From: Rutstroemia sp. NJR-2017a BVV2
Taxonomy: Eukaryota > Ascomycota > Leotiomycetes > Helotiales > Rutstroemiaceae
DNA: 64,000 bases
Direction: 5' to 3'
NCBI GenBank assembly: GCA_002946415.1
Contig: NJPS01000054.1
Span: forward strand, 1,054,001-1,118,000
The notes beneath the pieces are model-generated. The model worked only from the letters and a program-made list of their open reading frames with translations. It searched no databases and had not been told where the DNA came from. Position numbers and translations under genes: made by a program. This document shows, piece by piece, positions 12,701 to 24,342 of this stretch. Every line of letters starts with the position of its first letter. Position 1 is the stretch's first letter.

Positions 12701-13095
12701 CTCGTGTCCAGTAACTGAAGCGCAAGTTGGACCGGTACACATTCATTCTCGCACATCGCAGGCCAGTCCTGCTTCACCTGCTCGAGCACCTCGCCAATTT
12801 GTCTCTCCGCATTGCTTTCGTCTGCTCTCGGTCGTCCAACTGGTTCCCTGGGCCGGGACAACCCTCTCGATCGGGGAGTTCGAGGCATTGAGGGTGATGG
12901 AGTTCGTAGATCTTGTCTCGGAGGTTCTGTGCCATACCGCTCATTATACGGTTCGTAATCTCCATCTTCAGTGATTTGTCCTCCATAACTACTTCCATTC
13001 CTCGCACTTCCATATCCATTCCCGTTTGAGTAACCATTCGAGTTACCATTCATGTAAGGGTCCTCCCCGAGTCCGCCATATCGATTTCGGGACAT
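9798..13095 (-). CDS. SEC8: Exocyst complex component Sec8
   Basis: Subunit of the octameric exocyst that tethers secretory vesicles to the plasma membrane at growing tips. Exons are 10487-13095 and 9798-10434 with a 52-bp intron (10435-10486; GTAAGT donor, CTAAC branch, CCAG acceptor), giving 1081 residues. The first ~100 residues are Gly/Asn/Tyr/Arg-rich linker. The Sec8 domain follows: IGEVLEQVKQDWPAMCENE, HELDKFHESMQYLQDSLKNI, then the long helical region with LIEELHDHLYLKSPYCQERW. Without the second exon the protein would stop right after MTQETVV and lose 212 residues; exon 2 (AFDSIVSSYQELAANVLLTL...) is conserved helical C-terminus. The + strand flips from C-rich (9.84-10.08 kb) to G-rich (10.2-10.44 kb) inside exon 2. 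Divergent with the 2EXR gene. Confidence 0.95.
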
Positions 13096-13607
13096 GACCT
13101 ATATTTTCGAAGTCGCATCACCGTACTGGATAGGTATGGGCCATTCACAGATACTTTAGGACCTCTCGAAAGTCTGGGGATATATTTGTTTCGAGATGTG
13201 AGTTGCATTGAAGCTCGGTGTAAGTTCGAAATGCAGGTGCGGCACAATTGATAAGAGGTGTGTTTTTATAAGATAAGCCGCTCGAATCAAGTCGGATTAG
13301 TCGAGTGTCAACCAACAACAGCAACAGTTACAGAAATTCATATAACATTGCTCGATGTAGTGGTAAAGTTGCTACTCTTCAATGCCCCAATACGATAGTA
13401 CTCGTGTTGTCATCATGTTCTAGATTGGTGCCAAAAGTCGTGCCTCTCCGCTTTGTGCTCGGTCAAGTCAGCCGTCAGCATACATCTTAACATTCAGATT
13501 CACAGCATCCGTCTAAAACACAAGATTGCTACTAGTGCTCTCGTTATTTCTCCAAGATCTGCATATATTCTAGCAATTCTATTCAGGCGAAGACGAGTCT
13601 CAGTTCA
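13096..13607. promoter_or_regulatory. Divergent promoter region SEC8 / 2EXR gene
   Basis: 512 bp between divergent starts. I see no clear element; short ORFs here are not convincing. Confidence 0.55.
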
Positions 13608-14637
13608 ATGGATGCCCCTCGCTTTCACCTCTTCCCCTGTCTACCTGCCGAGCTGCGATGCATAATATGGCGTTATACAATGGTACCACGTCTCGTAGAA
13701 TCATACTTAGACATCCCCACCAGTACGTGAATTTGCCCCTACATCTTCTCCCGTCGGTTCATGCGATAGCTTTAGAGTTCGAAGAATCGCAGCTCGAGTC
13801 GATCATGAAGACGTTGCTTCTTGCCTCTCTGCCACATAAGATCAAATGTCCAAATCTCAATCTCCCACACCTCGTATCACCAAATGCTCACTCCTTTGCC
13901 CCTCCACAGTCTTCTCCTGCCTCACCACTCGCCGCCGCCCACCTCCTGCTCTTCTCTCTGTCAACCATGAAAGTCGTTGCACCTTCCTAGCAGAATATCT
14001 CTGTTTCACCACTGGCGAAATAGGAAGATACGGCAACACACCAATCTACATCCACCCCATCCTCGATACCCTCGCCATCTCCTCCCACGTAACCGAACCA
14101 TCCACCTACTTACGCATGATGGGATGGCCTCTGCATCGACTCACCACCATCGTCTACGTCGCCCCGGAGGCATGGCTAACACGCACGACACAGTACGAAA
14201 ACGCCTGGGAAATAGCTACAACAATGATAGACATCGCTCGATCTGGCTACACCGGCGCATTCGTGGTCGGGCTCTTATTTAATGAAGACTGCGCTGACCG
14301 TGAAGACATCATAACTGGAGCCGACGACGTACCATTCGAGATCGCGCAGACGGACAACATGGAAATGCGGGATCTTGACAGTGGTGAGCGTTTTCACTTA
14401 GAAAGTTCATTAAACTCGCTTGAAGGACGGGATCCTGATACGCGTAATATTTTACGCAACTTCAGGTATGTCTGCGTGTATACCCGTCGAGATAGCGGAG
14501 AAGCAGGAGGAGGAGGAGAAGGAGGAGAAGAAGAAGAAGGAGGAGGAGGGGATGCAAAGTCGAAGATATGGACGAATCTGAGGCTCTTCACTGCTCGAGT
14601 TCTCCCTTTCATCTTCTCCAACAAACCGACAGTTTAA
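13608..14637 (+). CDS. 2EXR-domain protein, function unknown
   Basis: Fungal 2EXR family, named for its two E-x-R motifs and often expanded in ascomycetes; no biochemical role is known to me. The N-terminus from ATG 13608 reads FHLFPCLPAELRCIIWRYT (first ExR), then MVPRLVESYLDIPT. The second motif, PPPALLSVNHESRCTFLAEY, lies in another frame after an intron. My model joins 13608-13722 to 13910-14637 (GTACGT donor, CCACAG acceptor; 280 residues), but 187 bp is long here and a small extra exon may be hidden in it. The rest reads GNTPIYIHPILDTLAIS and MGWPLHRLTTIVYVAPEAW. A Gly/Glu low-complexity run (about GEAGGGGEGGEEEEGGGG) precedes a basic C-terminus. The family is fairly sure; the exact exon 1/2 junction is not. 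Confidence 0.75.
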
Positions 14638-16146
14638 AAAAAAAGAAACATGCCGCACTATCCTACGGAACTGGTAGAAATATTGTTCGCTCTCGGAGCT
14701 GGGTTTCAGTAGAACCTTACTCACACAATACTAATAGGATATTTGTAATTAAGAAACATTTCTTCGATCAAAGGAAGAAAGTAGTCAAGCAAATCCAATT
14801 CCATCAACCCAAGCGTTTCTCCAAAAGTATATAATTACTTCTCACTTACTCTTTGCTCAAATAAGTGCGGTTTGCACCAACGCAATCGTATGTCATATAA
14901 CTATACCTATTTTCCCCTTTGCTGCTCTCGTGAAGATCGGTTTCCAAAATGGAGAGAAAGTAATATCTATCTCCATCTCCAGCTCCATAACCATTCTATC
15001 ATCATCTCCTCTCCTGTCCTGTTCTACCTAGTCCTATCTACAAATACACATACACACTCCTCGCCCTCAACACCCGGCCACGAAACCGTAATTTTTCCTA
15101 TCCATATGAGCATCAATATCAACACCAGCAATACTCACCAGCACAATAACAACTAACCACACAGACGAGCAAGGACAAACAATCTCATTTCCATCCTCCT
15201 ACTCCTATTTCTATTCCCTCCTACCCGTCTTTCAACCAGCCCTGCAATCCCCCTCCTATTCCCTAGGTATACAAGCCTACCTCACAACCATCTCAACCTT
15301 ACAACCACCTATACAACCACACAACGATCACAATATATATCCACCTCTCAGTATTTCCCCCTTCCCATAGCTTCTCTTTCCCCTCCTTATAGCCCATACC
15401 CCAAACTCACACCCCAAATCTATACCCCGAACTAAACCCCAAAAACAAAATAACACCCAAAATACAATGACCTAATATCTACCTACCTATAATAATAACT
15501 GAATTGGATGTTGTATATATGAACAGAACATACTATTATCTGTGTCTTAGTTTTTCTGCTACTGCTCCTACTATGAGGTATGGATCGACATCAAGTGCTA
15601 TAGCAAAGTATACCAGTTCGAGAATCATAGGAGGCAGGGGAAAGATGAATTAAGTAGAAGTCGATATATATACGACTAACCGCTTCATCGAAGAGACAAG
15701 AGTCTGGGCTGATAAAGTCAAAGTGAAGGAAAGGAATGAACACATTAAATCACAACACTTATCACAACCAAAGCACAAAAGATCACAGTTAACACAATAA
15801 AAAAAAAGCTTTGTATGATTGATAGACGACATGATGGAATGAATATCATCCTTTCTTTCCCCCTCTCCCAAAGCAAACAGGCTAGCTAAAAAATCAAAAT
15901 AATCGAATAATTCAAGCCCATCCGTTCCTCTGAAAGAGTCCACCCAGTCGCTCAACCGCTACCAGAACTTTTCCGATTAACACTTTGCCGATTATCAACA
16001 AAACATTGGGAGTTGATGTTTGGAGAAAATCGAATTCTTGATCATATTCGTGAAGTTCGGGATGTGAGCACAAATCGATCTTGAGATGCTATAGCAGTTG
16101 AGTTAGCCTTGTACAAAATGAATTTTTGACACTTCCCAAACATACC
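14638..16146. other. Convergent intergenic region with G-depleted tract
   Basis: 1.5 kb between the 2EXR and actin stops. About 14.99-15.48 kb of the + strand is almost devoid of G (several 60-bp lines have two G), made of C, T and A. The part next to 16147 should be the actin 3' UTR. ORFs here follow the base composition and are not credible genes. Confidence 0.55.
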
Positions 16147-17792
16147 TTAGAAACACTTTCGGTGAACGATGGAAGGTCCACTCTCGTCGTACTCTTGCTT
16201 TGAGATCCACATCTGTTGGAAAGTGGACAAAGATGCCAAAATAGAACCACCAATCCAGACGGAGTATTTTCGCTCCGGTGGAGCAATGATCTTGACCTTC
16301 ATCGACGATGGGGCAAGAGCAGTGATTTCCTTTTGCATACGATCGGAGATACCTGGGTACATGGTGGTTCCACCAGACTGTGCGAATATGTCAGCTCATG
16401 TTAATTTTTAACTTGCAGATGCATAAAACTTACCATGACAATGTTACCATACAAATCTTTACGAACATCAACATCACACTTCATGATGGAGTTGAAGGTG
16501 GTGACGTGGATTCCACCGCTCTCAAGACCCAAGACAGATGGTTGGAACAAAGCTTCCGGAGCACGGAAACGTTCATTACCAATGGTGATAACTTGTCCAT
16601 CAGGGAGTTCGTAAGATTTCTCCAAGCTGGAAGATTGGCTGGCAGTTTGAATTTCTTGCTCGAAGTCAAGAGCAACGTAACAGAGCTTCTCCTTGATATC
16701 ACGGACAATTTCTCGCTCGGCGGTGGTGGAGAAAGTGTAACCACGCTCAGCCAAGATCTTCATGAGGTAATCGGTCAAATCACGACCAGCCATGTCGACA
16801 CGGGCAATGGCGTGAGGAAGAGAGAAACCTTCGTAAATTGGGACGACGTGAGTAACTCCGTCACCGGAGTCAAGAACGATACCAGTGGTACGACCGGAAG
16901 CGTAAAGAGACAGAACGGCCTGAATGGACACGTAGAATGCTGGGGCGTTGAAGGTCTCGAAGACGATCTGGGTCATCTTTTCTCTGTTGGATTTGGGGTT
17001 GATTGGGGCCTCAGTGAGTAAGACTGGGTGCTCCTCTGGTGCTACACGAAGTTCGTTGTAGAAAGTGTGATGCCAGATCTTCTCCATATCGTCCCAGTTG
17101 GTGACGACACCGTGCTCGATTGGGTATCTCAGGGTAAGGATACCACGCTTAGATTGCGCTTCATCTCCAACATACGAGTCCTTTTGACCCATACCAATCA
17201 TAATACTACAAAACAACCCTTATCAGTTATATAGTTCGAGTGACACGAGTTGTGGGGGGAGAAAATGGCGGGGTGTTGAAGATTGGAGTCCTTACCCATG
17301 GTGACGGGGACGACCGACAATGGAAGCTATGAAAATGTCAGAAGCGTGTTCAAACGGAATTGAGATAGTTGTTGATGAACAGATTGGATGTAACTCCAAA
17401 TTGTGGCGGTGGGATGCAAGGTTGACTACTTACGGAAAACAGCTCTGGGAGCATCATCACCGGCGAAACCGGCCTTACACATTCCAGAACTACAAAAGCC
17501 ATCAGTTTCAATGCTCTCCAATATCAAATCTTTGCTCCATCATGATGTAGGTTGATTCGGTTGGGCGTGAAATCCGTCCCCAAAGCTACCCCTCGATGCT
17601 GGAGCCTCAAGACCATTTTTGTGGGACTGTTGAATGTGGGAGCTTACCCATTGTCAATAACGAGAGCTGCAACTTCTTCTGTTGATGGGCAAAACACATT
17701 AGCAAATGCTCATGATGATTGAGAGATATGCGCCGGTCAGGCTGTGCGCTGAAGAGACAGCGGTGGCGGCAGGTTTGCAGCTTACCCTCCAT
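16147..17792 (-). CDS. ACT1: Actin (gamma-type, filamentous fungal)
   Basis: Cytoskeletal actin, 375 residues after splicing, the exact family length. Exons are 17786-17792, 17648-17678, 17434-17489, 17296-17326, 16434-17205 and 16147-16377. All introns are GT-AG and four of the five fall in the first 45 codons. The first coding exon is only 7 nt (ATG GAG G). The joined N-terminus is [42 protein letters not shown], then the phosphate/nucleotide loops and [20 protein letters not shown] at the C-terminus. Codon use is the most biased in the window, as expected for a highly expressed gene. The last exon starts at [18 protein letters not shown], so the large exon alone would truncate the protein. 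Confidence 0.99.
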
Positions 17793-19864
17793 TGTGATTA
17801 ATTGAGACGAATTGTCAAATAAAGGTTGAGTGGGATATGGCGGTGAGATTTAATTCTCGTTGAAGAAATTCAATGCGAGAATGAAGAAGTTGAGATGGAT
17901 TAAAGAAGGATCACTTCGTGATTAATCCGTGGTCGATAAAGAAAAAGGGGATGGAGGATTAGGATGGGTTTGTGTTGTGTTGTCTTGGGGGAAGGAAGTT
18001 AAAAGAATTGGAGATCCGTGGTTGTTGTAAATGGAAAGGAACGATGTCACGAAGTCGGATTGTGGGCCGCGACTGCAGAAGAGGCGAAGCGATCTGATTC
18101 GGTTTTCGGTGTTCGCCGCTTTTAGAATAGATCTATAGAGGAGGGAGGGGGATGGACGGTAGAACAGCAGTAGAATGTTGAAGAAGGAGCAAGGAGCCAC
18201 GGATCCGAGACTTTTGATGGAGACTTGGTATATGGATATATGGATATATGGTGGAGAAGACTTCAAGGGTTCTAGCTCACGAAGAAAGGGGGAAGAGAGT
18301 GGAGAGAGAGGAGCTCCCTGGCGGCTCAAAATATATGAGATGTGAACAAGAACAGCAGAATAGGGGAAATTGGAGAACCGATGAACACCTGGGTCCTGGG
18401 CCGATCAGACAGAATCACACTCATACAGTACTTCTTCGTCCGTTCCAAGACTATGCAAATTACAGACTACAGACCACCACAACAAAAGCAGCATGAAACT
18501 ATTCCCAACTACCTAGGCACGTCTTCCTACAAAATTCGGGGGGCTGTGAAGTAGAAGCATCTCAGAAGTCGGTATAGAAAACTAGCAGCCGTTTTGTGCG
18601 TCTCTTTGGTCCAAAATATGTACAGCCGTATGTATCGTATCGACGGTTGACATTTGCTGTAATCCGTTCGTTGGTCAACGCAGCCAACCTATCCAAACAG
18701 CTGGCTGTCCTCGTCCAACCCATGCAAAGCAGGGTCGACCAGGTCACACCGACTCCAGCAACAACTCAACTTGACGACGTTCTCCCCCCCCAGACACACG
18801 AGGCAGCAGAATAGATGGATGGATTGCTTGAGGCTATACTCTCTTGCTTTCTTACGCAGTTTCTATTTCCGAATACCAGGAGCCTAGTTTAGGCCAGCCA
18901 CCGAAGTAAACTTACACATACCATCCGTAGCAGTACATCTCATCCCTCTCTCTTTGCACAACGCAGAATCGCCATCAAACGCGCGTTAGATCTCTATCAT
19001 CTACATTCCCCTCCCGCCATTGGTGAGAATGCGAGCATATTCCTCCCATCCTCCCTCACGCCAAGCAGGCATTCTCACCCAATGCAATACGGATTGCGTG
19101 GATAAGTAAGCAACCAACATAACACAACTAATTCCGTCCCATCTCTAAATCAATCCCAACCTCGTAAACACACACAACCAGCAAGTAAAACGGCGAGACC
19201 CCAGTGGCAAGCCCAAGTAGAAACTCTAAACACGGATCGGGATGCTGGCTCTCCCATCGGAATGGAATGCGCATGGCTCAAGTCTGGTTTGGTTTGGAAC
19301 ACTTGTTCACTAGAAAATATTGTACGGTTGCGCGGATGGATGCCGAGCGCAGAAATTGAGGGGCTTAGTGGGGTAAACGGGAATATGTTCTGGGATCATG
19401 GAAAAGGGAGGGAAATAGGGCTTGAGCTATGAAGCAATTATAAATTGCTGGAACTGGAAAAATTGAAAACTAATCTGCAATGTTTGAATTGTGAGATCTA
19501 ACTATGGAATGTCTTACACTTTCATCATACTGACCAGACTGATCCTCTTTTGCTTGCTGTTATAGGAGCAGTGGGAGGGGCACAAAGGGGAGAAAAGAGC
19601 TTGGTACGATAGGCATCCAGAACATGATATGACAGGATGTAAGAGCTTGTTATGTCTTCATTTCTACCTGATCTCATATTGGCGACAATGTCATGTATCA
19701 TAAAACCAGCAAGCCTTGAAAGTCGTCATCCCCATCTCTCTTTATGCATTTTGCCAACCAGCCATGAATGCGTCCCTTTTCCCTTCTGCAAACGCCAAAA
19801 CTCCATTTCGTGAGCCATAATCACCGTAGACATAATCTGCCACACTTGATATCCCCAACCCAAT
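17793..19864. other. Actin upstream region and FES1 3' flank
   Basis: 2.07 kb without a supportable gene. The part adjoining 17792 is the actin leader and promoter (purine-rich on the + strand, pyrimidine-rich on the coding strand). 18.7-19.2 kb is C/A-rich. I see no RNA gene or clear repeat. Confidence 0.55.
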
Positions 19865-20581
19865 CTATGCTTCCACGGCATCCTCCATTTTCGAAGACTC
19901 TTCTGTCCTCGCAGCCTCCTCCTTCTTAGCATCCGCCTTCGCAGCTTCCTCCCTCAAATCCTCCATGATCGTATCAATCCTCTCCATATCCGTAGCATCT
20001 ACCTTCTCCCCCTCCTTCACCTTCCCCAACTTCCCCAACTCCTTAACCGCAATATCCATCCCACCCTGACAATTCCTCACCGCGCTACTCAATGCATAAA
20101 CCGCCTTCCTCCTCGCCGTCTTCCCCTCCCCCTCATCACAAGCCATCTTGACCAACCCCTCCACACCCCCCATCTCCACCAACTTATTCTGCGCCTTCTC
20201 ATTATTTTGCACCGCAGTGCCCACACACCACGCAGCCATCACTCTGATCTCGCCTTCTCGGTGTTCGAGACAGCCGAGCAGACTGCTCCACAGCCCTAAT
20301 GGATCGAGGTTATTCGCATTATCGAGATTCTCGATCAGCTGCTCGAAGTTGTCGAAGGCGATGAGTTTATCATCGACGGTGACTTCGGGGTCGGTGGAGA
20401 GAATCGCGGCCATAGATGCTTTCATCAGATCGGCATCGCTGGGTCCGCCGAAGAGTGCGTTGATGGCGTCGGGTGGTAAGGAGCGGGCTTGTGGTGGGGG
20501 AGCGGCGGGGTCAGCGGCGGCTGCGGAGGAGTTTTCGACGCTCCATTTGAGAAGCTCGTTGAGGCCTGGTTGCATAGCCAT
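19865..20581 (-). CDS. FES1: Hsp70 nucleotide exchange factor Fes1
   Basis: Cytosolic HspBP1/Fes1-type exchange factor that releases ADP from Hsp70 (Ssa). Single exon, 238 residues. The N-terminus MQPGLNELLKWSVENS is the family hallmark, followed by a Pro/Ala linker and DAINALFGGPSDADLMKASM. Armadillo-like repeats follow, including FDNFEQLIENLDNANNLDPL, MAAWCVGTAVQNNEKAQNKL and ARRKAVYALSSAVRNCQGG. The C-terminus is Lys/Glu/Ala-rich. The start could be the first or the third codon (MAM). The + strand is C-rich over the 3' half and G-rich over the 5' half of the gene. Confidence 0.95.
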   Translation of the reverse strand: MAMQPGLNELLKWSVENSSAAAADPAAPPPQARSLPPDAINALFGGPSDADLMKASMAAILSTDPEVTVDDKLIAFDNFEQLIENLDNANNLDPLGLWSSLLGCLEHREGEIRVMAAWCVGTAVQNNEKAQNKLVEMGGVEGLVKMACDEGEGKTARRKAVYALSSAVRNCQGGMDIAVKELGKLGKVKEGEKVDATDMERIDTIMEDLREEAAKADAKKEEAARTEESSKMEDAVEA

Positions 20582-23500
20582 CTTGGCAGATTAAGATCTG
20601 GTAGGATGTCTCGTAGGTGTAGTGTTAGAAGAATGACTTGGTTGTATTCAGTGAGTCTTCTATGCGTAGATGTTTGTTTGCGCCGAGGGAAATGCTGATG
20701 CTATTCGCCGAGGGTTTCAAGGTAAAGGTAGATAAATGTGAAGGTTCAGGTTGAATTCTACAAAATAGCAATCACTTTGTATACGGATTTTGATAAAATT
20801 ATTATTTTGATTTTGTGACGTTAAAATTATCAATTTGTGTCTAGCAGATTCGAGCTTCTTCCAGACCATACTTTTTCTTGCGGCAACAAAATTTTGACCC
20901 AACCATGTTTAACCAATCAGTGACGATTCCTGCTGATTAGTCATGCAATATCACTCTTGATGCGTTCATTTTTTGCTCGAAAATGATGACTTCAAGATAC
21001 AGTAAATCTTCATGTTGTAATAGATTCCTACCTATGTAAAGTGAGCTCATGGAGAGCTAGGAAGGCTGAGGTCGTTGTGTTACTGGCTGGCTGTAAAATC
21101 AGTTCTCGTTAACATCTTGAATAAGAAGAGACTGAGGGAAAGCGTCACATCGATGTATTGTATCAAGCAGACATCACATATATGCGTACCAACCATCGAT
21201 GTAGATCCATAGCTTCCAAGGTTAGAATTGGACAGCTTTCCGTTATTCTGGCACGAGGTATATTGGACAAAATTGCGGCTGTCCAACCGCAGACCTCCTC
21301 ATCATCATTCGGAGGGTTGCCATTACCAAATGCTAGGAGCGCATTGATTCTTCGGTAGTTCTCACTATCCCGCACTCTCCCAATATGAAGAGTGGCATGC
21401 AATAAAGCCTTATCGCATAAAAACAGCGGGGTGTTGCGGGCGCAAAACTGGAGTACAGTCGGACGAGCTGACCGAGATACAAACGGGTAGCTATCTTGAC
21501 GTGTGATATCAGTAGCAAGCCATCAAAAGCCAGCCTCTCGTGGCTTTTGGTGCTGACTTGCGCAGCTCCGTTACTGAGCGCATCTCTTGGCACTAAAGCC
21601 TCTTTGCCATATATACCGACGATAGCATCGCAGGTAAGAACTAAAACTCGGCACTAGCATATGCCATAAAGGTGATATTTTCAGACTATGAGATTGACGC
21701 ATTGCATGAGCTGCGATGAGACATTCGGCTAAGCTGATTTGTGTCGGTGAGGTGCTCGGTGTGCTAATCTTATCTCGTCGGTGAGTAACGTGCTAGAAAG
21801 AGGAGCGACCATGGAGAGAAGCGTTGGCGTGAGATCAAGAGGGAGTAGAGGTCGGTTTGGGTGTACAGATATTACCTGTATACCGCTTCATGCGGACGTC
21901 CGGAAAGATAATGGCATGAGGTGCAATTAAAAGATGAAGCAGAGGAAGGATAACCCGTGGGTGAGGAAGAGCGAGACGCGTAATTGAACACCATCTTGGT
22001 TCAGAGTTTCAATTTGTGGCGGGAAGCCTTGATTGAAGATGCAAAGAGGAAAAAATAGCTTTTATACACACGCGTATTGTCATCAGCTGCTCTCTATCTT
22101 CCATCCCTTGACCAGACTCGCTTGAGGAGGTATCGTCGTAATAATGATATGTACAGGATTACCTGGGAGTAAACCTGTTCTTCCAATTCGCCACACCACC
22201 ACCACTTACCCCAGCCACACCATCTCCACGAATGGAAGTCCTCGATATTGCTTGACTCGCATTATCAGTTGTGTAACTTTGATTGATTGGACATCATGAT
22301 TAGCCCGATTCGTTGCCGTCGCACGCAGAGCTGCACATCTGCAATTTGAATACATTAAAGGTAACCTTAACTAAGGCACATTTTGCACTTGAAACGTAAA
22401 CCTTGATCTGAGAGAACGGTATTGGCTGAGAAGTGTTGAACATCGCGGATGATGGTGGCGGATGCGAAGGATGAAATTGCTGCGTTCCTTTCTGGAGGCT
22501 CATTTTAAAGCTACGCCGCTGTCGATACGATGTGATAGGATAGGGGAGATGCCAACTGTTGTCTTTTTAAGCTCAGCCCTGACTTTGGTTTTGGTTTCTT
22601 GCTTTTTCGCTTCGTCTCAGGTGGACCGTTGAAGGAGGGCATAGGCTGGCCGTTGAGTGCTGTGGTTTTCCTCGGATATCACATTCCATTGACTCGCGAA
22701 GAAGAAACCATAATATAGTTAATGGTACCCGTCCATTGTTTGACGTGAACTCGTTCCAAATCCTTGCTCTTATCGCCGTAATCAGATGCTTCTCCTCCTT
22801 TTCCTGCTGCAGGGCCAAGCCACCAAAGGGAAAAACCTGCAAGCGGGCAAACTACCATGCCGGCATCTGCTAGCCAGCTACGGTTTCCGTGTGGTATTCT
22901 ATAACCTACCTCCAGAAGCGTTGAAAGAGCGAAGGATTCTCTACTTTGACAGCTATCTTGGTATCAGAGCTTAGAATAGCTGCGGTTGATCGTACAGCAA
23001 GATGTTCTGCTACCAATCGTGTAGATGCGAGTTTGAGGCGAAGTGCAAGCTATGGGGGTACCCGGTACGGTCTGATATGAATCAGAACTTCAATAATTAG
23101 AATCTGAGAAGAGGCTGACTACTCTGCACATCTCTTGGCTGTTGTTGTTGAAGAGACTTCGCTTCCAGCCAATCATTCAAGCCACGAAGCCCGAATCTGG
23201 GAAGAGTATCAATCTGCGTTTTGATGCTGTCATCAACTGGACGTGGGCAGAGGTGGACACGGACATACGACCTACGTAGATGGTAATAGTTGGGGTTAAT
23301 ATTGCAACAATCAAGTAGTTGTAGTTGTAGTCAAAGTCGTTCAGGTTTTCAAGAGAGATGATAATGAATTGAGTGAACTGTAATTCATACAAGTTGGCTT
23401 GACACTTTGCGCAGAGCTCTATTAATAATAACAATTTACTGGCTCGTCTTTGACCCTCTCCTATCTTCCGAACCTACCAATGCAGGTACACTCGAGACTC

Positions 23501-24342
23501 CTTCCTCCTACTCTCCCGTCTCCATCTATCTTGAAAGTCGAGTGCTGCGCCTGGCGACGAGCGAGGAACTGAAATTCACCAAATACCTACGTATATCCCT
23601 ATCTTTGCCTACATACTTGCAGACGCTTTCTCCCAAGTTGTCGAGTTGTAATATCGTTCACCGTTCACCTGTTATCAAGTCAACGTCCCGTCTCCGATCT
23701 ATCACATCCAACGTCCTTTCGTCTCGGCAGTTTTGCGGTTCTCTCAGCCAAATTTCGCCTACTCCCCAGTGTCACCACCTCGACTCGCCCAGGGTGGGTA
23801 ATGGTAATCTAAGCTATCTGAGCTACGGTAGCAGTATTCCGCCATAGTTTTTGCACAATTTCCCCCTTCTCCACAACGAAGCCGAAGCGGATGTGTACAA
23901 AAAGTACAAAAAGTATTGTGAAGGGTACAAAGACCGTCTCCTGAACATTGACCTGTGAGCTGTGAGCACATTCGCAATTCAAGCCATTCAAGCCATTCAA
24001 GCAATTCAAGCATTCGGCCATTCAAGCATTGAAGCGCAATCTCAGTCCAAGACAAACAAGCTACATACACTCCTTTTTTCATCCTTCCTCCGAGAACTAG
24101 AACTCGGCCGGTCTTCCAAATTGATTCGAGAAGCGCATAACCTTTAACCTCAATTTTCAAAACAAACGGACGAACAAACACCGACATAACAACAACTTCG
24201 ACCGCAACTTTAATATTTTCTTCTGTTCTTCAACTTCTCTCTTCATATCCTCCTTATTGACACTTGTATCAATCCGCCCTGTACGGCAGATTTTCTACTT
24301 AATACTTCAAAGTGTGCTGCCATTGTTGAACAATCGCCAGCC
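20582..24342. other. Long intergenic region, FES1 and SMI1/KNR4 upstream sequences
   Basis: 3.76 kb between the divergent FES1 and SMI1 starts. The last ~900 bp before 24343 is pyrimidine-rich and probably the SMI1 promoter and long 5' leader. Several short ORFs (for example 23407-23847 and 21333-21593) have no domain-like pattern and I do not call them. I found no tRNA or transposon. Confidence 0.5.
23977..24030. repeat. Short tandem repeat, ATTCAAGC(C) unit
   Basis: Six or so imperfect copies of a 9-10 bp unit ATTCAAGCC/ATTCAAGCA lie in the presumed promoter or leader of SMI1/KNR4, about 310-370 bp before its start codon. Confidence 0.75.

Noticed and set aside
16481..17021. ORFs on both strands within the large actin exon
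   Set aside because: Shadows of highly biased actin codons.
23407..23847. 146-codon plus-strand ORF
   Set aside because: Lies in a pyrimidine-rich promoter/leader, Ser/Leu/Pro content follows base composition, no domain recognised.
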